From: Seiridium cupressi
Taxonomy: Eukaryota > Ascomycota > Sordariomycetes > Amphisphaeriales > Sporocadaceae
DNA: 50,827 nucleotides
Direction of reading: 5' to 3'
NCBI GenBank assembly: GCA_036674765.1
Contig: JARVKI010000168.1
Coordinates: 1 to 50,827, forward strand
Below the pieces are notes generated by a model, which was not told where the DNA came from, did not search any database, and saw nothing but the letters and a program-made list of their open reading frames with translations. Within the stretch, counting starts at the first letter, position 1; every line of letters starts with the position of its first letter. The position numbers and the translations under genes were made by a program. Of this stretch, positions 21,043 to 32,326 are shown piece by piece.

Positions 21043-22699
21043 ATGGCATCCGAATCGAAAATAGAGAGTCCTCTCTTGCATCCGTTCCTATTTGTTTACC
21101 AGCTGATCCAATGGATGATCAATAAAATCCTTTCGCCCGATCCGCCTAATCCAAGCACTAGGCTCGGGCGGCCAAAGGTTGCTGTCATTGGCGCTGGTAT
21201 CACCGGCGTTACATCAGCTGCTCACTGCATCGGTCATGGCTTCGACGTTGTTATCTTCGAGGCTGGGGACAGAGAATCCCTGGGGGGCATCTGGAGCGTG
21301 AGTCCTCTTTCCTCGGCCCAATTGACATGGGCATTGAAATCTGATTGCCACTGCAGAAAGTCAACAATAGCTCAGGCCTCCAGATCCATTCGCTCATGTA
21401 CAGATTCCACCCGTCGGTAAAATGGGAGCGCGGCTACCCGGACAGACAGCAGATTATCAGTCAAGTTAAACAGCTCTGGGAACGGTATGGGCTAGACACG
21501 AGGACAAAGTTCAACAAGAAGATCCACAAGGTATACCAAGATGAGAAGGGACGATGGGTTCTAAACGACCTGTCCAATGGACACTTCGAAGGACTGATCG
21601 CAGCCGTGGGGACCTGCGGCGATCCTAAAATGCCTACGATGGACGGCATGAGCAAGTACAAAGGCGAGGTGTACCATTCAAGCCAATTGACAGGGTGAGT
21701 ACTGCAAGATGAATTTCCCATGAGGTGGACTGACACCCTCCCAGCAAGGACGCAAAGGACAAGACAATGCTTATCATTGGCGGTGGCGCCTCCGCCGTTG
21801 AAGCCCTCGAGTTTGCGTCCGACGAAGGTTGCAAGAAGACTTATATCCTATCTCGGTCCGACAAATGGATTATCCCACGCAACACCATCATCGATGTACT
21901 GCTTTCCTTGAATGTTTTCGGACAGGAAACCCTCTTCTCCTGGGTCCCCGAGACGTTGCTTCGGAAGTTCTTCTACCGCGATTTAAAGGACTTGGCACCA
22001 AAGGACAAGGGCATCTTCACGGAGACGCCAATGGTCAACTCGGATGTTATGGACAAACTACGCAACGGAGAAGCTGAGTGGGTTCGATGCGACATTGAAG
22101 ACTTTACCGAGAATGGCATTATTGTGAACAAACGCGACAAGGGAGTTCCTCCGGGAGGTCCTGGCCGTAACAAGGTCATCGAGGGTGACATCATCGTAAT
22201 GGCAACAGGATACAAGCGACCCACTCTCCAGTTTCTTCCCGAAGACTGCTTCGAAGAGCCATACGGTCCTCCCAACTGGTACCTGCAAACTTTTCCGCCC
22301 ACACATCCTTCCATGTCCGCAATCAACTGCACATATGTCAACGCGATTGGGACCGTAGGCAATTGGCATATCGGCATCTATACTCGCATTCTACTGATGT
22401 TCTTGGTCGACCCTTTGACCCGACCTCGCACGTTCTGGATGGAACGTTGGATCGACATGACGAAAGTTCTAAAGATGGCAGCGCCGACTGGCGCTTTCGA
22501 TTTTTTCACTTACCTTGAGCTGATCTGGTGGTTCACTTTCTGTGTAACCATCAACCCGTTTAGATGGAAGTGGGCGTTCTTTGTCTTTTTCGGACTTGGC
22601 TATGCTCTACCGAAGAATATCATCAAGGCGGAAGACCACATCAGGAACGGTCTTGGCCTGCACGACGAGGAAGGGCGTGATGTTGGCCGCAGCTTCTAA
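21043..22699 (+). CDS. Membrane-associated flavin-containing monooxygenase
   Basis: This three-exon gene (21043-21297, 21357-21694, 21745-22699) encodes 515 aa. The FAD-binding Rossmann motif is VAVIGAGITG, near residue 50, followed by the FAD ribose-binding acidic end IFEAGD. The FMO fingerprint region is YKGEVYHSSQLTGKD, the NADPH Rossmann motif is MLIIGGGASAVEAL, and the FMO/BVMO-like MATGYKRP lies near the C-terminal third. An N-terminal hydrophobic segment (LLHPFLFVYQLIQWMI) and two C-terminal ones (FFTYLELIWWFTFCV and WAFFVFFGLGYAL) suggest ER-membrane attachment. Substrate is unknown; family members oxygenate soft nucleophiles or ketones. The start is the first ATG in frame. Donors are GTGAGT in both introns. 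The gene is intact and shows no cluster of biosynthetic genes around it. Confidence 0.92.
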
Positions 22700-24737
22700 T
22701 TGTCTCCTGGCCGCTGGGGTGTACGGCTGCAATCGTCAGGTACTATCTAATAGTTGGTTCGCTATAAATAAAAACAAGAAAAAGGTTCCACGCAACAATA
22801 ATTGTTAGCGTAATAGCGACATAATTATACAGCTATCAGATCCAGCATTACGTTCATATGGAATATGGGATAGGTAGAATACCTCATTAATAGCAAAACT
22901 TAAAAGTGGCGAAATATACGACGCCGTCCTATCTCGTAGTCCACTATTTCTCGGTATTATTATAGGTAGGGCTTACAACGCGTAGTTACAGTGGAGCGAT
23001 ATAATACGATGTCTTTCAATCGAATGGGTATATCTAGATACTTGTATCATTTATCGGGAGCTAGTTTTGGAGCGTTTTAATTATAACGAGCCATACCTAA
23101 TGTCGACTATCGGAAGTGTGCATCAATCCAAACAATCAAGATTGGTACATAGTTTGCCGGTTACAGTGTCCAATGTTATAGGTCATGGCTGTGAGTTGGA
23201 TTGTACTGACTCGTGAGGAGATCTGTTTCGTCTTGCTTCATAACATCACTTTTCTCTTGGTTTTGTTTTGCCTTTACATTTCTTCTTTCTTCCTCCTATC
23301 AATGGGGATAATTTTCAAATTTTCGCTCCACGCAGCGCCGCCCAGTTGGCCTGGCTGATCCTGTGGTTGGACATTGCCGTCACATTGCTCAGCACAGACA
23401 AATAATCATTATAGCTGCAAATAGGTTGCACGATATGGATTCTTCGGTCTAGTATCACTACTCACAATTTCCTTTGCTTGGTCGAGTTAAGTGGTCCAGT
23501 ATAGAGGTGGTAGTATTGCTAGCACCTGGGAGGACTGAGGTTTTCCATAATGAAGTCGACGTAGCCAATAGAACCAACAGCAGCGTGCTCGTTACTATCA
23601 ACGAACCGACTGAGTCTAAAGAAATCAACTCGGTCAACATGGTCAAGCGAATCCAGCGCACCAAGCGCTCTGTCCACATTGTGTAAGGAGATATCATGGA
23701 CTGATGGATTATGGCTCATATGTCAATGTGTGTGTGATGAGTCTAAGACCTCCCTTCGCGGAAATCTCGAGACTGCGTAAATAACACACTGGGTAACTAT
23801 GCATAGAAATGTTATGTACTTACTGTGGCAATACAAGATAGCGTCATCTCATTGGCTCATTTGGATCGAAAGCTTCAGCAAGCACCAAGCACTTGCAGGC
23901 TGGTGTCTGAAATTCATTGCTATGCTTGCTTACCTGCCTTGATTTTGATTCATCGTGAGGTATTGCTTGCTTTGCCTTGGTAGCTGCGGAGTGCAGCGTG
24001 TGGACGATGGGCCGATAGTCCCATGTGCCATGCAACACTGGACAGCTCTCGTCCAACCCCTGCAACAAAGCAAATCTAGCCCCAGATACCGTACCTGTAG
24101 GGCGAGGCTGGTCGGGTAAAATGGCTGGATTGGATTGCGACTGTGGTCCGTTGGATGTCGATTCCCCAGATTCCACGTAGCATTGACGTCTTAGCTGAAC
24201 ACTTTTCTCGTAGCCCCGAGTTGTAGCGCCGAATATATGCGCTAGTGTCTACCACTGACGCACTCGACTACCGCAACAGGAGTCCTCCCAAGCCATCTTA
24301 TGCACAACACAGCCTAGAAGCACTAATGCCCGTTCCACATGCCGCACTGGAACGCAGGTGACGAAATCTGAGTTTAGGGTCTCTCTAGCTATTACGCAAA
24401 GTCTCTCATCAGCCGGTTTTCACCACCCGTAGCTTCGAACAAGCATGGAAATGAAACAAGGCATAGCTGTGATTGGGTGGTTATGTTGATAGAGTGCAGA
24501 TGGACGGTCTGATGTCACATCTTTTAGGCCGCCTGCGGATCGAGCGTCGAAGATTGAGTGACGATCTGTGGCTGGTTGAGTGCCTTGGCTAGAGGAATCT
24601 ACTATGTCATGGCGTCTCCAGCTGCGAGGATAACTATATCAACATGTCCATCATATCGACATGCTCATTATACCTAGGTGCTAATCATCTACTAAACAAT
24701 TCACACCAAATCAACATTCAGGAAATAAGTAATCATC
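22700..24737. other. Intergenic, about 2 kb
   Basis: No supported gene. 22730-23110 is A+T-rich with many TA steps and could be an old mutated repeat, but no terminal repeats are visible. A minus-strand open frame at 23844-24240 (about 130 codons, no ATG, hydrophilic) and a plus-strand one at 23474-23686 are unproven. The promoter of the 925-residue protein lies at the right end. Confidence 0.5.
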
Positions 24738-27515
24738 ATGAGCAGTCTCGGAGACAAGATCAAGAACGCTTTGGGGGTTGGTGAGCACTCTGCCGAAGCT
24801 GAGAGAGGTGAAGTCGAGCGTCGAACACCTGGTGCCTTCCCAACGGAAGAATCAACAGGCGTGTATGGTGGTGCAGACCAACCTCATGTCGGCTCAAAAC
24901 CTGTCCCTTCATCTGGGGAGCGAGATCTCGGCGGAACATCGCAAGACCCCGGACTAATTCCGCCACCTGAACATAACAAACTTCATAAGAAGAACGACCC
25001 TCGTGGTCACACCAGTTCCTCGGCATACGACACAAACCCAAGCAAGGGGCCAACTTCCTCCACGGGCTTTGGACATGATCACACTGATTCTGGTGTTGGG
25101 CTACATGAAACTGATCGACACATAGCCAAGGATTCACCACTTTCTTTCTCAAACCACCCATCCTCACATCATGATGGTTCCATAGCAACAGATCGGTACA
25201 ATCGCCCCGATACATCTATGGTACCTGGCACAGGTTCTACAACAGCAGGTTCCAGCGGAGTTGCAACCCGGGAACTTGGCCGAGATCGGTCTGGCCAAAA
25301 GCAGGACAGTGGATTTACGAGTGGTACTACTGGTCAAACAGGCACAACAGGGACAGATAGATCGCACACCGGCAGTCATGCCACAAGCACATCCGGCCTC
25401 GCCGCAGGCACCGGAGCTGCAGCAGCAGCTGGAGCACTTGCAGGTCATGAGTCTCACAACACAGTCAACAACGGCCGAGAGAAGTCCACTGTTAGCCAAA
25501 ACCAAGAGGAGCCATACTGGGGAGATCTTCCTCAAGGCGCCGGCGTTTACAATACAGTTACGGGTCACGGCAGTGGCGAGGACACATCGTCCCAACACCG
25601 CAACATCTCTCAAACTGGAGACGCTGGGCACGTATCACATACTGGTCCGTACGGTACTACCGACACATCTGAAGGGTCTCATGGACCTCATTCTTCCCGT
25701 CTGGCAAACGCAGCCGATCCTCGCGTCGACTCTGACCGCGATGGTAGCCGTACTACGGGCCCTAGTGGAACTATGGGCACCACTGGCACATCTAGTGGCC
25801 ATCAGAGCTACGGTACTGGAGTTTACAATACTGTGACGGGTCACGGAAGCAACCGGGAAGATGAGCAGTCTCAATTTGGCTCGAGTCGTCACCGTGAATT
25901 TCCGTTGGGAACAACGTCACACTCTGCAACACCAGACACCAGGCAAGATGACCACTCACAACGGGATCGTCATCTCGGGGAGAGTGGTGCAGCACTTGGT
26001 GCAGGTGCAGCCGCTTATGGTGCTTCGGAACACCATAAACACGGCAGAGCAGCCGAAGCCCAGCGGGTCGATGCTCCAAGTTCGACGGCTACTCAGCACT
26101 CTACTTCTGGTTTTGGGCTCGCCCATCGTACCAAGGATCAAACTGCTCCCACAACAGTCGATAGATCTGGAAACGCTAGTCACAGCGGTGGACTTCTTCA
26201 CCGCCACAAGGATGAGGCTGATCCTACTACCAAGCACACTACCACAAGTTCAACCACTTCACACCATGCTCATGAAAAGCCGGACGAGAAAGGCCATCAC
26301 AAAGGCGGCATCGTCGGATTCTTACACCAGAAGAGGGATGATGAGGATGTGGGCTACTCGTCTCAGGAGCCTACTCATTCGGCAACTTATGATGCTGATA
26401 ACACTCGCGACATCGGAGCTGGTGCACTAGGTGGTGGTGCTGGTCAGGGTGGATATAACGCTACTACCTCACACTCCAATATTCCGACCTCCCAGGGAAT
26501 ACATCCTGCTGGCAGTGGCACGGGTGTTGGTTCCGGTACTTCAGGCCAGAGCGGCTATGGATCTACCACTTCCCATGGTACTCACTCACTCGAAAGAGGA
26601 ACTGATGTCGGTTCTGGCACAGGTGCCGGATCTGAGGCGTCCCGCCTGCACGGAGACATTTCTTCCCACGCAAATCGCACTGCTGCGGGCCTTGCTGGCG
26701 CTGGAGCTGCAGCAGGTGCAGGCTACGGAGCATCTCGCCTAGCTCAGCATCCCAATCAGCCAGACAGTAGCAGTCAACAATATTCTTCCCTTCCGGGCGA
26801 TAATATGACGTCGCGGGCTGCTGGTGTTGATGCTACTCAATCACCTACTGGCAGAGATACTTACAACCAATTGCCCAGTGGAACAGCCTCTGGTGTAGCT
26901 CACCACACCCAAAACCCGACATCCACTTCGACCGCTGGTATTGGGTCTCGGTCTAACGACAGCCATCTTGGCTCCGGAAATACAGGCACGCAGAGTCAAT
27001 ATAACACTCTGGGAGATGGGACACCTTCCGGCGTCGCGCTCGATTCTACGAACACTGCTCGCAGCCAGGGTCAGCCAACCTCCTCGACGATTCCTTTGGG
27101 CAGCAACCATGGTGGCTCCCAACCATCGACTGGAAATACCAGCCATGGCCAATACAACACCCTATCTTCGGGTACACCATCAGGTGTTCAAGTAGGTGGT
27201 ACATCGGCGTCACACCCTGGCGTCAACCCGTCAACGTCTTCGACGCCTGATGTGAATCAAACCTCGTCCACTCCTGGTGTGAACCCAACATTTTCGACCT
27301 CCAATGCTTCATATCTCCCATCTGGTGATGATTCCACGACCACTGGCACGCGACGCGGAACCAATGATGCCAAGTACGGAGCAGCTGCGGGTGCCCTCAG
27401 CACAGGTGGTGTAGCATCATCTGCCTCTAAACTTGGACATGGTTCTTCAAAGGTCATACACCAATGCCACAAATGTGGAGCAGAGAACGATATTTCTTCA
27501 TACTTCAAGCAGTAA
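24738..27515 (+). CDS. Low-complexity Gly/Ser/Thr/His-rich protein, 925 aa, with C-terminal CxxC motif
   Basis: A single exon encodes a very hydrophilic, probably disordered protein with almost no long hydrophobic segment. The N-terminus MSSLGDKIKNALGVGEHS is an amphipathic helix candidate, followed by ERRTPGAFPTEESTGVYGG. Two repeat families are visible: YNTVTGHGS near residues 271 and 361, and YNxLxxGTxSGV near 711, 754 and 805. Alanine/glycine helices AAGTGAAAAAGALAGHE-like recur three or more times. The C-terminus CHKCGAENDISSYF holds one CxxC pair (about 910-913), half of a zinc ribbon. Composition resembles stress-protective hydrophilins or cell-periphery scaffolds, but the function is unknown. 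A strong GTAAGT overlaps the stop codon, so a further 3' exon cannot be excluded. Confidence 0.85.
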   Translation: MSSLGDKIKNALGVGEHSAEAERGEVERRTPGAFPTEESTGVYGGADQPHVGSKPVPSSGERDLGGTSQDPGLIPPPEHNKLHKKNDPRGHTSSSAYDTNPSKGPTSSTGFGHDHTDSGVGLHETDRHIAKDSPLSFSNHPSSHHDGSIATDRYNRPDTSMVPGTGSTTAGSSGVATRELGRDRSGQKQDSGFTSGTTGQTGTTGTDRSHTGSHATSTSGLAAGTGAAAAAGALAGHESHNTVNNGREKSTVSQNQEEPYWGDLPQGAGVYNTVTGHGSGEDTSSQHRNISQTGDAGHVSHTGPYGTTDTSEGSHGPHSSRLANAADPRVDSDRDGSRTTGPSGTMGTTGTSSGHQSYGTGVYNTVTGHGSNREDEQSQFGSSRHREFPLGTTSHSATPDTRQDDHSQRDRHLGESGAALGAGAAAYGASEHHKHGRAAEAQRVDAPSSTATQHSTSGFGLAHRTKDQTAPTTVDRSGNASHSGGLLHRHKDEADPTTKHTTTSSTTSHHAHEKPDEKGHHKGGIVGFLHQKRDDEDVGYSSQEPTHSATYDADNTRDIGAGALGGGAGQGGYNATTSHSNIPTSQGIHPAGSGTGVGSGTSGQSGYGSTTSHGTHSLERGTDVGSGTGAGSEASRLHGDISSHANRTAAGLAGAGAAAGAGYGASRLAQHPNQPDSSSQQYSSLPGDNMTSRAAGVDATQSPTGRDTYNQLPSGTASGVAHHTQNPTSTSTAGIGSRSNDSHLGSGNTGTQSQYNTLGDGTPSGVALDSTNTARSQGQPTSSTIPLGSNHGGSQPSTGNTSHGQYNTLSSGTPSGVQVGGTSASHPGVNPSTSSTPDVNQTSSTPGVNPTFSTSNASYLPSGDDSTTTGTRRGTNDAKYGAAAGALSTGGVASSASKLGHGSSKVIHQCHKCGAENDISSYFKQ

Positions 27516-28131
27516 GTAGAAACTCATATATTGGCTTTGGGTCAAGGGCGACGGGGAATGGTAATTCACGAAACGATAACAGTCCTTCTGGTCTATATAG
27601 TAGTACGAATTTCAGGGTTTCAACAGTTGTTTGCCAATATTACCGTAATGCTCGTAAATCCCACAAAAGTCTGAGCCATACGCTTGACTATTGATCCACG
27701 TGCTCTGTAACTACTTACAGCAAGATGATTGTTGAAATCTTGGGTCTAGATCACCACTGTGGTTTGACAGCCAGTTCGACAACCTTGCCAGATGTTAGTA
27801 TCACACGTCTCAAAATAAGCTGACGTGTAGGGCCCATTCAACAAAGTATTGTTCTATACATTTGCTCAGGCGTGGACGTAAAGCATGTTGGCTAGGGCCA
27901 ATTATCCTGTAATCTAGCATCTCTTGAATAAGCTTGCTCCTGATACTTCGGCAAGTTATTTAGCTCCACTACTCTATGTATTCGTGTTATACGAACAAGG
28001 CTTTATCAACTCCGAGTAGTTACAGCCGCGCAACTACGATATTGCCACCAAGGGATGTACCCCAAATATGTATACACAAAGTCGCACCAACAGAGCTCAA
28101 TTCCATGAATTTTCTTCGAGTTCTACACGCT
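27516..28131. other. Intergenic between convergent genes
   Basis: The shared 3' region of the 925-residue protein gene and the dehydrogenase gene. No feature is seen. Confidence 0.6.
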
Positions 28132-29154
28132 TTAGATGATGTTCCTCAGATCCTGGCCAGCCACAAACTTTCTCAAGTTCTCTGCGATCAACACCTCAGC
28201 ACCTTGTGGTCTACCGCCTGCGGCATGCGGACTAACGATGCAGTTGGGAGCTTTCCACAGCTTTGAATCTTCCGGAAGAGGCTCTTTGTCAAAGACGTCT
28301 AGAGCTGCGCCTCCAATCTGCGAGTTCTCCAAAGCCGAGGACAAGGCTTCCTCATCAATCGATGTGCCTCGTCCAACGTTGACAACCCAAGCATGATTGG
28401 GCAGCAACTTTAGGCGCTCAGCGTTGAGGGCATGCTTCGTGCTATCGGAGCCAGGCAAAATCATGACCAGTGCGTCTGTTTTGGGTAATAACTCGGACAG
28501 CTTGTCTTCGCTGTATACCTCAACTCCGTTCCTCACACCCGTGCCTCTTGCGATACCACGGACTTGTGCGCCCAGTCCTGTTAGATGCGGCGCCAACGAC
28601 TTCGCGATATTGCCATATCCCCAAATCAGAACATTTGCGTCTCGTAATGTAGTGAACTTGCCCTTGGGTCGATCGGGCTGCGGTCCCCCAAGGTGCTGCG
28701 GCCATTTCGATTGCAATTGGTAGTCTCGCATCTCATAAAATCGGCGGGCAGCGTTTAGGAGTAGGCCCAATGCGTGCTCGGCGACTGTGTGATCATGGAG
28801 ACCCGAGCCTGTCGTGATCTTGATCTTGGAGGCGTCGAAACCAGCATTGAGAACGTCATTGGGGCCGGCGGCCAAGGATTGTATCCAGCCCAGCTTAGTC
28901 AGTCTCTTAACGGCGTCGGAGAGGTTCGAGGCGGAATTCGTCCATGTCACAAGGACAGATGCATCCGTGTGCTCTTCGGGGATTGGCTTTGTTACGTCGT
29001 AGGGCTGCAGTTCGACGGAGAACCCCTCGAGACTCTTGACATCGAGGGCGAGCGAGGTGGGGTAGAGGAGCTTCATGATGGACGGAGTAGAGGATATGCT
29101 TCTGCCTGCTGTGATTATTGGTGTATAGAGCCGGGACAGACCAGAGGATCTCAT
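28132..29154 (-). CDS. D-isomer-specific 2-hydroxyacid dehydrogenase
   Basis: A single exon encodes 340 aa. The NAD-binding fold is clear: VLIWGYGNIAKSLAPHL with GYG at 179-181. The catalytic Arg lies in VNVGRG (R262), the Glu in DVFDKEPLP (E291) and the His in VSPHAAG (H310), in the order known for the family. The enzyme would reduce a 2-keto acid (glyoxylate, hydroxypyruvate or similar) with NAD(P)H; the exact substrate cannot be told. Two in-frame starts exist. ATG 29154 adds 26 residues rich in Arg/Ser/Thr with no acidic residue, like a mitochondrial presequence. ATG 29076 (MKLLYPTSLALDV) gives the bare enzyme. Confidence 0.93.
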   Translation of the reverse strand: MRSSGLSRLYTPIITAGRSISSTPSIMKLLYPTSLALDVKSLEGFSVELQPYDVTKPIPEEHTDASVLVTWTNSASNLSDAVKRLTKLGWIQSLAAGPNDVLNAGFDASKIKITTGSGLHDHTVAEHALGLLLNAARRFYEMRDYQLQSKWPQHLGGPQPDRPKGKFTTLRDANVLIWGYGNIAKSLAPHLTGLGAQVRGIARGTGVRNGVEVYSEDKLSELLPKTDALVMILPGSDSTKHALNAERLKLLPNHAWVVNVGRGTSIDEEALSSALENSQIGGAALDVFDKEPLPEDSKLWKAPNCIVSPHAAGGRPQGAEVLIAENLRKFVAGQDLRNII

Positions 29155-30085
29155 TCACAAAGAATGGGTGCAACAGCTGATCAAGAACGCATATAACTCA
29201 TATACTGAGTGGATGGTGGGGGATCGATAGGTAAATAGCGTCATGCGGGGTACTCAACACTCAGCAGACGCGGAGCTCATGCTCGAGGATTGAAATGCGC
29301 AGAATTGGTAAGAGTGAGCTGGTCAGACTCCAGAGGCCAGGGATTTGAGTCTTCAATACTAATATTTCCGCTGTAGTATCATTCCTCGGGCTCACTGTCC
29401 GATCATGATACCCCTAGCCCTTGTCAATTGCGCCGATTTGGACCTCTTCCGGAGCTCCTCGCGCATTCGGCATTTTTGGAGGAGCTCCTCCACGTTAAAC
29501 GTGACTTAATCTGGTGGGTCCGCGGGGTGACATTGACCGAAACCGCTGTGGTCGTTGTAGGATATGGAGTATGGGCACTGGTGTATAAAACAGGGCTTGG
29601 GAAAGGATATGGTATCAAGATCTGGCTACAGTACTACACATCGGTGTGTGGCAGTATTGAATAATCTGCAAGACTGTGGACACATCTTCTCCTGTTACTG
29701 AACCTGCTAAAGGGTACCTTTTTGCGTCCATGTCGTCTTGTGCTCGAGGTAACTTTTACTGACTCCAGCACGTTCATAGTGCCTTGACCGAACGCGAGGC
29801 AAATTCTTGGAGTGCGCAGAACGACGCAGAACGACAAATTCGCGCCACTGGTAAGTACATACTCCTTGGGGATATAGTGAACGGAAATAATGCTAGAATC
29901 CCAAACGGATTTGCCTATTCAGTAACAGCCAGAATCTTACGCGACGGGCAATGTGCCTGTGGTACGTGTTTCACAAGGTCGCAAAGGTCATAAACCGTCT
30001 GTTTGTCCAATAAGACGGACCAACACACAACGCCCAGTCATAATGTTTATATAGAAACCAGACCTGGTACAAACAGAACGTGCAG
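29155..30085. other. Intergenic
   Basis: Promoter side of the dehydrogenase gene and unique sequence up to the MITE-like element. Short ORFs only, none supported. Confidence 0.55.
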
Positions 30086-30326
30086 CAGGACCCCCGCGTG
30101 GGAAATTTCACACTTCCCCATATATTTCGTCAAAATTTTAACGAATATTAATATCAAAAGTCGAGGAAAAATCGCAAAATCCTTAAATGTCGTATTTAGG
30201 TTAATAACTCTATGCCTTATATTTTAATTTTTTTAAAATATTTTATTCCCGTTATTTTATGAAGTTATATACTCGCGAACTTAGCTTGCCTTAGGGAAGT
30301 GTGTATTTTCCCACGCGGGGGTCCTG
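30086..30326. mobile_element. MITE-like element, 241 bp with 33-bp terminal inverted repeats
   Basis: The left end (30086-30118) and the inverted right end (30326-30294) both read CAGGACCCCCGCGTGGGAAA, then three bases of which two differ, then CACACTTCCC. That is 31 of 33 identical. The interior is A+T-rich and has no coding capacity. GCAG stands directly outside both ends (30082-30085 and 30327-30330), a candidate 4-bp target duplication. I infer a non-autonomous DNA transposon. The superfamily is not assigned. Confidence 0.8.
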
Positions 30327-30750
30327 GCAGGTGCTACTGATTATTGCAAAGGATCCTTGAAACCAGCAAATAACAACTTGAACATCCAAGAATTCAAACG
30401 TTCGCTAAGTACCAGGAGGTACGGCGAACAAGGTGGGGGCGGGGCTCAAACCACTAGCGTCATGTCGTTTTGGTCCAACATTTTGCTTCTTCAAGAAATG
30501 CGTGTTGCGCAAGGCTGGCGACGCTTTCTGCCCGAGGGAAACAACATACAACTTGACATTTTCTTTTCACCCTGGTTTCGCCAATTCGATCTCAACTCCT
30601 TGGTACCTCTATTCCCTAAATTCTGTTGTAATTACTCGGTTTTGTGTAGCGAAGATTGTTGCTCCTGAATTTCCAAAAAAGTTTCTTGCCAGAGACCAAA
30701 TCCAAGTTCCATCCAGTCTAGAGGTCAACTTTGACAACCGCATCGTCGCA
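30327..30750. promoter_or_regulatory. Upstream region of the HD phosphohydrolase gene
   Basis: Promoter and leader of the gene starting at 30751. No clear TATA box. Open frames at 30357-30668 and from 30433 are judged non-coding. The MITE-like element lies about 425 bp upstream of the start codon. Confidence 0.5.
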
Positions 30751-31630
30751 ATGTCGCCCTCGTCCGCCAACGGCGAGCAGAAGCCGACCGGTAAGGCTGC
30801 TCCGAGTTCCATCCCACTCGTCTCTGGTCAGAATAAACTGAGTCAGGTTTGGCGTAACAGATCCCAGTATCGTGCACTCGCCCAAGGTGTCGGGTCCTTG
30901 GTCAGTAGACAAGGTCTTCGCAACAGTACATCCCGCAGCACCGACCGGCCAATCGAGTTCGCCCATCCCCTTCTTCCACATCCTTGAACGACTCAAGACT
31001 ACCAAGCGAGAAGGATGGAGGCGATTCGGCATCGAAAGGGGAGAATCTATCGCCGATCACATGTACCGCATGTCGCTCATAACCATGCTCTGCCCGCCGA
31101 CACTTGCGCCACGTCTCGACATTGCCAAATGCATCAAGATGTGCCTTATCCACGATATGGCAGAGTCGATCGTAGGAGACATTACGCCTGTCGATGGAGT
31201 ATCGAAGCCCGAGAAGAACCGTCGCGAGGCCGAGACGATGGACTACATCTCCGACAATCTCCTGGGAAACGTCTACGGTGGACTGGCAGCCAAGGAGATC
31301 CGGACGATCTGGCAGGAATACGAGGACTCGGAGACTCTTGACAGCCTTTTCGTGCACGACGTCGACAAGATGGAACTCCTGTGCCAGATGGTGGAGTACG
31401 AGAAGAGAGGCGACCGGGCTCTGGACCTTGGAGAGTTCGCATACGTCTCGACCAAGATGGTGCTGCCCGAGACGCGGGAGTGGGCCAAAGATATTCTCAA
31501 GGAGCGAGAGGAGTTCTGGGGTGCAAAGGAACATGTCCACGGCGAGCTGAGAGATGGCGGCGTTGGGGACACAACGGTCGAGCAGCAAGATGTTTACTAT
31601 GCTAAGGAAGCCAGCCGAACCGCGTCATGA
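30751..31630 (+). CDS. HD-domain phosphohydrolase, HDDC2/YGK1 type (5'-deoxynucleotidase-like)
   Basis: This two-exon gene (30751-30790 and 30861-31630) encodes 269 aa. The 70-bp intron has donor GTAAGG and acceptor AACAG and restores the upstream frame (PSIVHSPKVSGPWSVDKVFA). The HD metal site is complete: His in ADHMYRM (about 80), His-Asp in CLIHDMAES (about 111-112) and Asp in FVHDVDKMELL (about 180). The IPFFHILERLKTTKREGWRR block and the EKNRREAETMDYI block are hallmarks of this family. Yeast and human members hydrolyse deoxynucleoside 5'-monophosphates, which suggests nucleotide-pool clean-up in the cytosol. It stands alone, with the same orientation as the next gene. Confidence 0.93.
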
Positions 31631-31944
31631 TGCAGTCGATCTAATGAGGTAGCCCATTTAAAGAGGAACAGACACATGCAGCTATTGTGGTATAACTGCA
31701 CTGTCAATGATATCTAGCAGAGGAAGAGGTCGTCGCCAGGAAAAATATGGCGGCGAGAGGACAAGGGGCAAGGAATCAGAGTTCGGGATGTTATTAGGGC
31801 ATTTGATGATAATGAGATCCATGTCTACAGACAGAGAAGTGTGTTGCTTTCCATCCACAATCAGCAGTGTCTTGCAATGAGTTGGCCGTAATGGCCGGTA
31901 TTGCCTGGTGAATTACCGTGTCTGCGCGGGGGTTTGTAAGTCAA

Positions 31945-31979
31945 CAGGGGGTCCTCAATTCTAGAATAGGGACCCCCTG
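31945..31979. repeat. 35-bp imperfect palindrome
   Basis: Arms CAGGGGGTCC and GGGACCCCCTG pair over ten bases around a core that itself contains ATTCTAGAAT, a perfect 10-bp palindrome. It can form a hairpin or cruciform. Function unknown. Confidence 0.8.
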
Positions 31980-32326
31980 CCCCACGCTCTTTAGGCCCCA
32001 CCACATCCGATTGTACCATTTGGGATCATTACAATGCGATGCAGGGAATGGTGGGTGTTTACATTCAATATCGGAAATTTCTTTTGCCCCAGCAACGAGA
32101 CCCCTAGTCGGCCCAAGTCATTGGAGAGGCAGACCCCGTCACAGATCTGAGGTCTCTAACCGGTTAGTTCCAAGCTTACCCGTACATAGTAGACCTGACC
32201 TCGGGAAGCTTGAGGGTTAATAGTTGAGGGCAGTCAGTCCATTGCACACAGTAGGTGGCCCGATCTTTTCCCATATCTGCCAGGTCACACGAGTCGCGCA
32301 TTCCCGAGACTTGTTTCAGCTGTTTG

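Noticed and set aside
23844..24240. Possible gene on the minus strand
   Set aside because: About 130 open codons but no ATG, no recognisable motif and no neighbouring exon that could be joined with confidence.
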